Part shown: positions 5,243 through 8,008 of the stretch, piece after piece
How positions within the stretch are numbered: position 1 is the first letter of the stretch
Layout: each line of letters starts with the position of its first letter
Source: JAWLGJ01 sp041685145
Lineage (GTDB): Bacteria; Pseudomonadota; Alphaproteobacteria; Rhodospirillales; Magnetospirillaceae
Reading direction: 5' to 3'
Length of the DNA stretch: 8,008 nucleotides
Assembly: GCA_041685145.1 (NCBI GenBank)
Contig: JAWLGJ010000077.1
Span: forward strand, 1-8,008
Position numbers and translations under genes: made by a program
Notes under the pieces: generated by a model
Told to the model about the DNA's origin: nothing
Database searches by the model: none
What the model saw: the letters and a program-made list of their open reading frames with translations, nothing else

Positions 5243-7725
5243 GCGCCGAGGCCGACCGCCCCAGCCTCAACGAGGTCTGGCGGGCGCCGCGCGGCCTCGC
5301 CGTGCTGTCGGAGGTCAACAACACCAAGGTCGGCGTGTGGTACGTCCTTGCCGCCTTCGGCTTCTTCCTCGCCGGCGGCATCCTGGCCTTGTTGATGCGC
5401 CTGCAACTCGCCCTGCCGCTGCTGGGGGTGCTGGACCACCAGAGCTACAACCAGATTTTCACCATGCACGGCACGACGATGATGTTCCTGTTCGCCGTGC
5501 CGATCCTGGAGGGCATCGGGGTTTACGTCGTGCCGCAGATGCTGGGGGCGCGCGACCTGCCTTTCCCGCGCCTGTCGGCCTACGGCTTTTGGTGCTATGT
5601 GCTGGGCGGGTTGCTGGTCTATTCCAGCTTCCTGATCGGCCAGGCCCCCGACGCAGGATGGTTCATGTATCCGCCGCTGTCGGGCAGCGTCTATTCGCCG
5701 CACATGGGCTCGGACTTCTGGCTGCTGGGTCTGACCTTCGTGGAAATCTCGGCGCTGTCGGCGGCCATCGAGATCACCGTCGGCGTCATCAAGTTCCGCC
5801 CGCCGGGCATGACCTTCGGGCGCATCCCGGTGCTGGCCTGGGCCTATCTCACCGTCGCCTGGATGATTGTCTTCGCCTTTCCGCCGCTGCTGGTCGCCGA
5901 CATCCTGCTGGAGGCGGAACGGGCGCTGGACTGGCCGTTCTTCGACGCCACGCGGGGCGGCGATCCGGTGTTGTGGCAGCACCTGTTCTGGTTTTTCGGC
6001 CATCCAGAGGTCTACATCATCTTCCTGCCCGCCGCGGGGCTGATATCGACCATGCTGCCCACCTTCGCCCGCCGCCCGCTGGTGGGGCATCATTATGTGG
6101 TGGCGGCGACCATCGCCACCGGGGCGATCAGCTTCGCGCTGTGGGTGCACCACATGTTCGCGGTGGGGCTGCCGCATCTGTCGATGAGCCTGTTCTCCGC
6201 CGCGAGCATGGCGGTGGCCATCCCCAGCGGCATCCAGGTGTTCGCCTGGATCGCCACGCTGTGGGGCAGCCGCCCCGCCCTGCACGCGCCGATGCTGTTC
6301 ATCCTCGGCTTTCTGTTCCTGTTCGTCGCCGGCGGCGTCACCGGGGTCATGGTGGCCTCGGTGCCCTTCGACTGGCAGGTGCACGACACGCATTTCGTGG
6401 TGGCGCATTTCCACTACGTGCTCATCGGCGGCATGGTGTTCCCGCTGTTCGCGGCGATCTATTACTGGTTCCCGCACGTCACCGGCCGGCTGATGTCCGA
6501 GGGCCTGGCGCGGTGGGTGTTCGGGCTGGTGTTCGTCGGCTTCAACCTCACCTTCTTTCCGCTGCACATTCTGGGCCTGCTGGGGATGCCGCGCCGCGTC
6601 TACACCTATCTGCCGGGGCTGGGTCTCGACTGGCTCAACCTCGCCGCCACCGTCGGCGCCTTTGTGATGGCGGCGGGCGTGGGGCTGCTGGTTTTCGACG
6701 CGGTGCGCAGCGCCCGCACCGGCACGCCCGCCGCCGACAATCCCTGGGGGGCGGGCACCCTGGAATGGTTGGGCCCGACGCCGCAGCCGCCCAAGGGCGC
6801 CGCCAGCCTGCCCCGCGTCAGCAGCCTCTATCCGCTGTGGATGGACCGCGAGGAGATCGATCTGGCGGAAAGCGGCGGCGGCTATCTGGCCCGCGCCGTC
6901 ACCGGCGGCCGCGAGACCCTGCGCACCCACTGGCGCAGCACCGCCGCCGCCCAGGTGGTGGCGCTGCCGGGGCCGAGTTGGCTGCCGCTGCTGGCGGCCA
7001 TCGGCACCGGCGCCGCCTTCACTGGCCTGCTGTTCAAGTCCGCGCCCCCAACCCTGGCCGGAGCCGCCCTCGCCGCGCTGGCCCTGGCGCTGTGGGCGTG
7101 GGACACCGACACCGTGCCGGTACCGGCACGCCCGGAGATCGGCCACGGCGAGCGCGTGCCCTCGCATCTCGACACCATCGGCAGCCATGCCTGGTGGGGC
7201 GGCGTCGTGGCGATGCTCATCGACCTGTCCGCCTATGCCGCCCTGGCGGGCAGCTACGTCTATCTGTGGGTGGTGTCGGCGGCATGGCCGCCGCCGGCGC
7301 TGGCCGGCGCCCTGCCGCACGGCGCCATCGCCGGCGGGGCCGTGCTGCTGGCGGCGGTTGCCGCCGCCGGCATCATCGCGCCGGTGGCGCTGCGGCGCGG
7401 CGGCAGCGCAGCGGCGGCGCTGGCGCTGGGCGTGGCGGTGGCCTTGGCGACGGCGGTCGGCGCCGGCGGTGCGTTGACCCTCCTCAACAGCGCCCTTGCG
7501 CCCACCGCCCATGCCTATGCGGCGGTGGTGTGGGCCCTGGGGGTATACGGGGCCGCGCATCTGCTGGTGGCGGCGTTGATCTCGGCGTTGGCGCTGCTGC
7601 GGCTGGCCGCCGGGTCGGCCGGCCGCGGGCGCGGCATGGTCGTGCGGCTGGCGGCGCTGGCCTGGGCCTACGCGGCCGCCACCGGGCTAGCCTCGCTGGC
7701 CCTCGTCGCCGCCGGAGGAGGCTAG
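5239..7725 (+). CDS. coxA: cytochrome c oxidase subunit I+III fusion (heme-copper oxygen reductase, A family)
   Basis: An 828-residue membrane protein. Residues 1-490 form a 12-helix subunit I; after a linker (491-578), residues 580-828 form a subunit III-like part with about seven helices. Thermus caa3 has a similar I/III fusion. Heme a ligands are His77 and His392, heme a3 His390, CuB His255, His304 and His305. Tyr259 is the cross-linked Tyr and Glu257 the D-channel end (HPEVY, 255-259). His382/Asp383 match the Mg site, and Arg452/Arg453 the propionate pair. It should reduce O2 to water at the cytoplasmic membrane. Oddities: Gln333 replaces the K-channel lysine (Rhodobacter Lys362). Val95, Ser113 and Lys185 replace the D-channel asparagines (121, 139, 207), although Asp106 (Asp132) is kept. 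The subunit III part is divergent: Asp662 stands near the usual helix Glu. The ATG at 5239 overlaps the subunit II stop (ATGA). The frame is open back to 4384, but that stretch is a shadow of subunit II. Confidence 0.94.
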   Translation: MSAEADRPSLNEVWRAPRGLAVLSEVNNTKVGVWYVLAAFGFFLAGGILALLMRLQLALPLLGVLDHQSYNQIFTMHGTTMMFLFAVPILEGIGVYVVPQMLGARDLPFPRLSAYGFWCYVLGGLLVYSSFLIGQAPDAGWFMYPPLSGSVYSPHMGSDFWLLGLTFVEISALSAAIEITVGVIKFRPPGMTFGRIPVLAWAYLTVAWMIVFAFPPLLVADILLEAERALDWPFFDATRGGDPVLWQHLFWFFGHPEVYIIFLPAAGLISTMLPTFARRPLVGHHYVVAATIATGAISFALWVHHMFAVGLPHLSMSLFSAASMAVAIPSGIQVFAWIATLWGSRPALHAPMLFILGFLFLFVAGGVTGVMVASVPFDWQVHDTHFVVAHFHYVLIGGMVFPLFAAIYYWFPHVTGRLMSEGLARWVFGLVFVGFNLTFFPLHILGLLGMPRRVYTYLPGLGLDWLNLAATVGAFVMAAGVGLLVFDAVRSARTGTPAADNPWGAGTLEWLGPTPQPPKGAASLPRVSSLYPLWMDREEIDLAESGGGYLARAVTGGRETLRTHWRSTAAAQVVALPGPSWLPLLAAIGTGAAFTGLLFKSAPPTLAGAALAALALALWAWDTDTVPVPARPEIGHGERVPSHLDTIGSHAWWGGVVAMLIDLSAYAALAGSYVYLWVVSAAWPPPALAGALPHGAIAGGAVLLAAVAAAGIIAPVALRRGGSAAAALALGVAVALATAVGAGGALTLLNSALAPTAHAYAAVVWALGVYGAAHLLVAALISALALLRLAAGSAGRGRGMVVRLAALAWAYAAATGLASLALVAAGGG

Positions 7726-7727
7726 CC

Positions 7728-8008
7728 GTGCCGCTGGCGCCGGTCCTGCTGGCGGTGGGGGCGCCGGTGCTGTGGCTGGCCTATTTCATGCTGCTTTACG
7801 GGCTCGTCGCGCTGGGCTGCGCCATGTTGTGGCCGCAAGCCGCATTGCTGGCCGTGGTCGTCGTCCTCGGCGCCGGCACCTTGGCAGCGGAGACGGCCAT
7901 CGCCGCCCTGGCCGCCCGCGGCCGCCACGGCGAGGGCGGCTTCGTCGCCCGCCTGGCCATTGTCCTGGCGGCGCTGGCGGCGGTGGCGACGGTGTGGGTG
8001 ACGGCGGC
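7728..8008 (+). CDS. small integral membrane protein of the oxidase operon (3' end outside window)
   Basis: An open frame with no stop before the window end, giving 93 complete codons. The GTG start at 7728 lies two bases after the subunit I+III stop, and GGAGGAG (7714-7720) is seven bases upstream, so it is a real and probably coupled gene. Three hydrophobic segments are visible (about 5-31, 36-60 and 72-93), with a charged loop, RGRHGEGG, at residues 64-71. The first helix contains GAPVLWLAYF (11-20), Tyr24 and Cys31. This resembles, from memory and without a search, small multi-helix proteins found next to alternative caa3 oxidases. Its function is unknown; an accessory subunit or assembly helper is inferred only from position. 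No CXXCH or copper-binding motif is seen in the part present. Confidence 0.75.
   Translation, partial: MPLAPVLLAVGAPVLWLAYFMLLYGLVALGCAMLWPQAALLAVVVVLGAGTLAAETAIAALAARGRHGEGGFVARLAIVLAALAAVATVWVTA

Noticed and set aside
4828..7560. A 910-codon open frame on the - strand opposite the oxidase genes
   Set aside because: It is an artefact of very high GC in the third positions of coxB and coxA. The translation is rich in Arg, Gln, Gly and His, has no recognisable domain, and lies wholly antisense to well-conserved genes.
5239..7725. Nitric oxide reductase of the eNOR type, considered because the K-channel is lost
   Set aside because: All three CuB histidines and the cross-linked Tyr of an oxygen reductase are present, and subunit II has a complete CuA site, so an O2 reductase is the better reading.

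Overview
The window comes from a very GC-rich bacterial chromosome (well above 70% G+C by eye, with G/C at almost every third codon position). A separate small PurS subunit, a serine/alanine-glyoxylate aminotransferase and a caa3-type oxidase with fused subunits I and III are compatible with an alphaproteobacterium, perhaps of the Rhodospirillales. That placement is inference; there is no rRNA or other phylogenetic marker. I see no tRNA, rRNA, mobile element or CRISPR array. Coding density is high, and the longest gene-free stretch is 175 bases.

Left part (1-1864, + strand): an NRDE/TANGO2-family protein (3-734), a 109-base gap with a candidate promoter and a strong hairpin, then purC (844-1608) and purS (1622-1864), two steps of de novo purine synthesis. 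The partners of purS (purQ, purL) do not follow. Instead purS runs into a convergent gene 8 bases away.

Middle (1873-3048, - strand): a complete PLP-dependent serine-glyoxylate/alanine-glyoxylate aminotransferase. Its start faces a 175-base divergent intergenic region with one candidate promoter for each direction.

Right part (3224-8008, + strand): a tightly coupled operon for a terminal oxidase. In order it holds a periplasmic di-heme cytochrome c (c4-like), a mono-heme cytochrome c with a possible lipid anchor, subunit II carrying both CuA and a C-terminal heme c domain (caa3 type), a subunit I+III fusion of 828 residues, and the start of a small membrane protein cut by the window end. Start and stop codons overlap or lie 2-10 bases apart. 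The likely electron path is from the quinol:cytochrome c side through the di-heme and mono-heme cytochromes to the heme c and CuA of subunit II, then to heme a and the binuclear centre of subunit I.

The most interesting observation is in the oxidase. All metal ligands and the active-site Tyr are intact, but the K-channel lysine is Gln, the subunit II glutamate at the K-channel mouth is missing, and all three asparagines of the D-channel entrance are replaced. This suggests an oxygen reductase with altered proton uptake or pumping.
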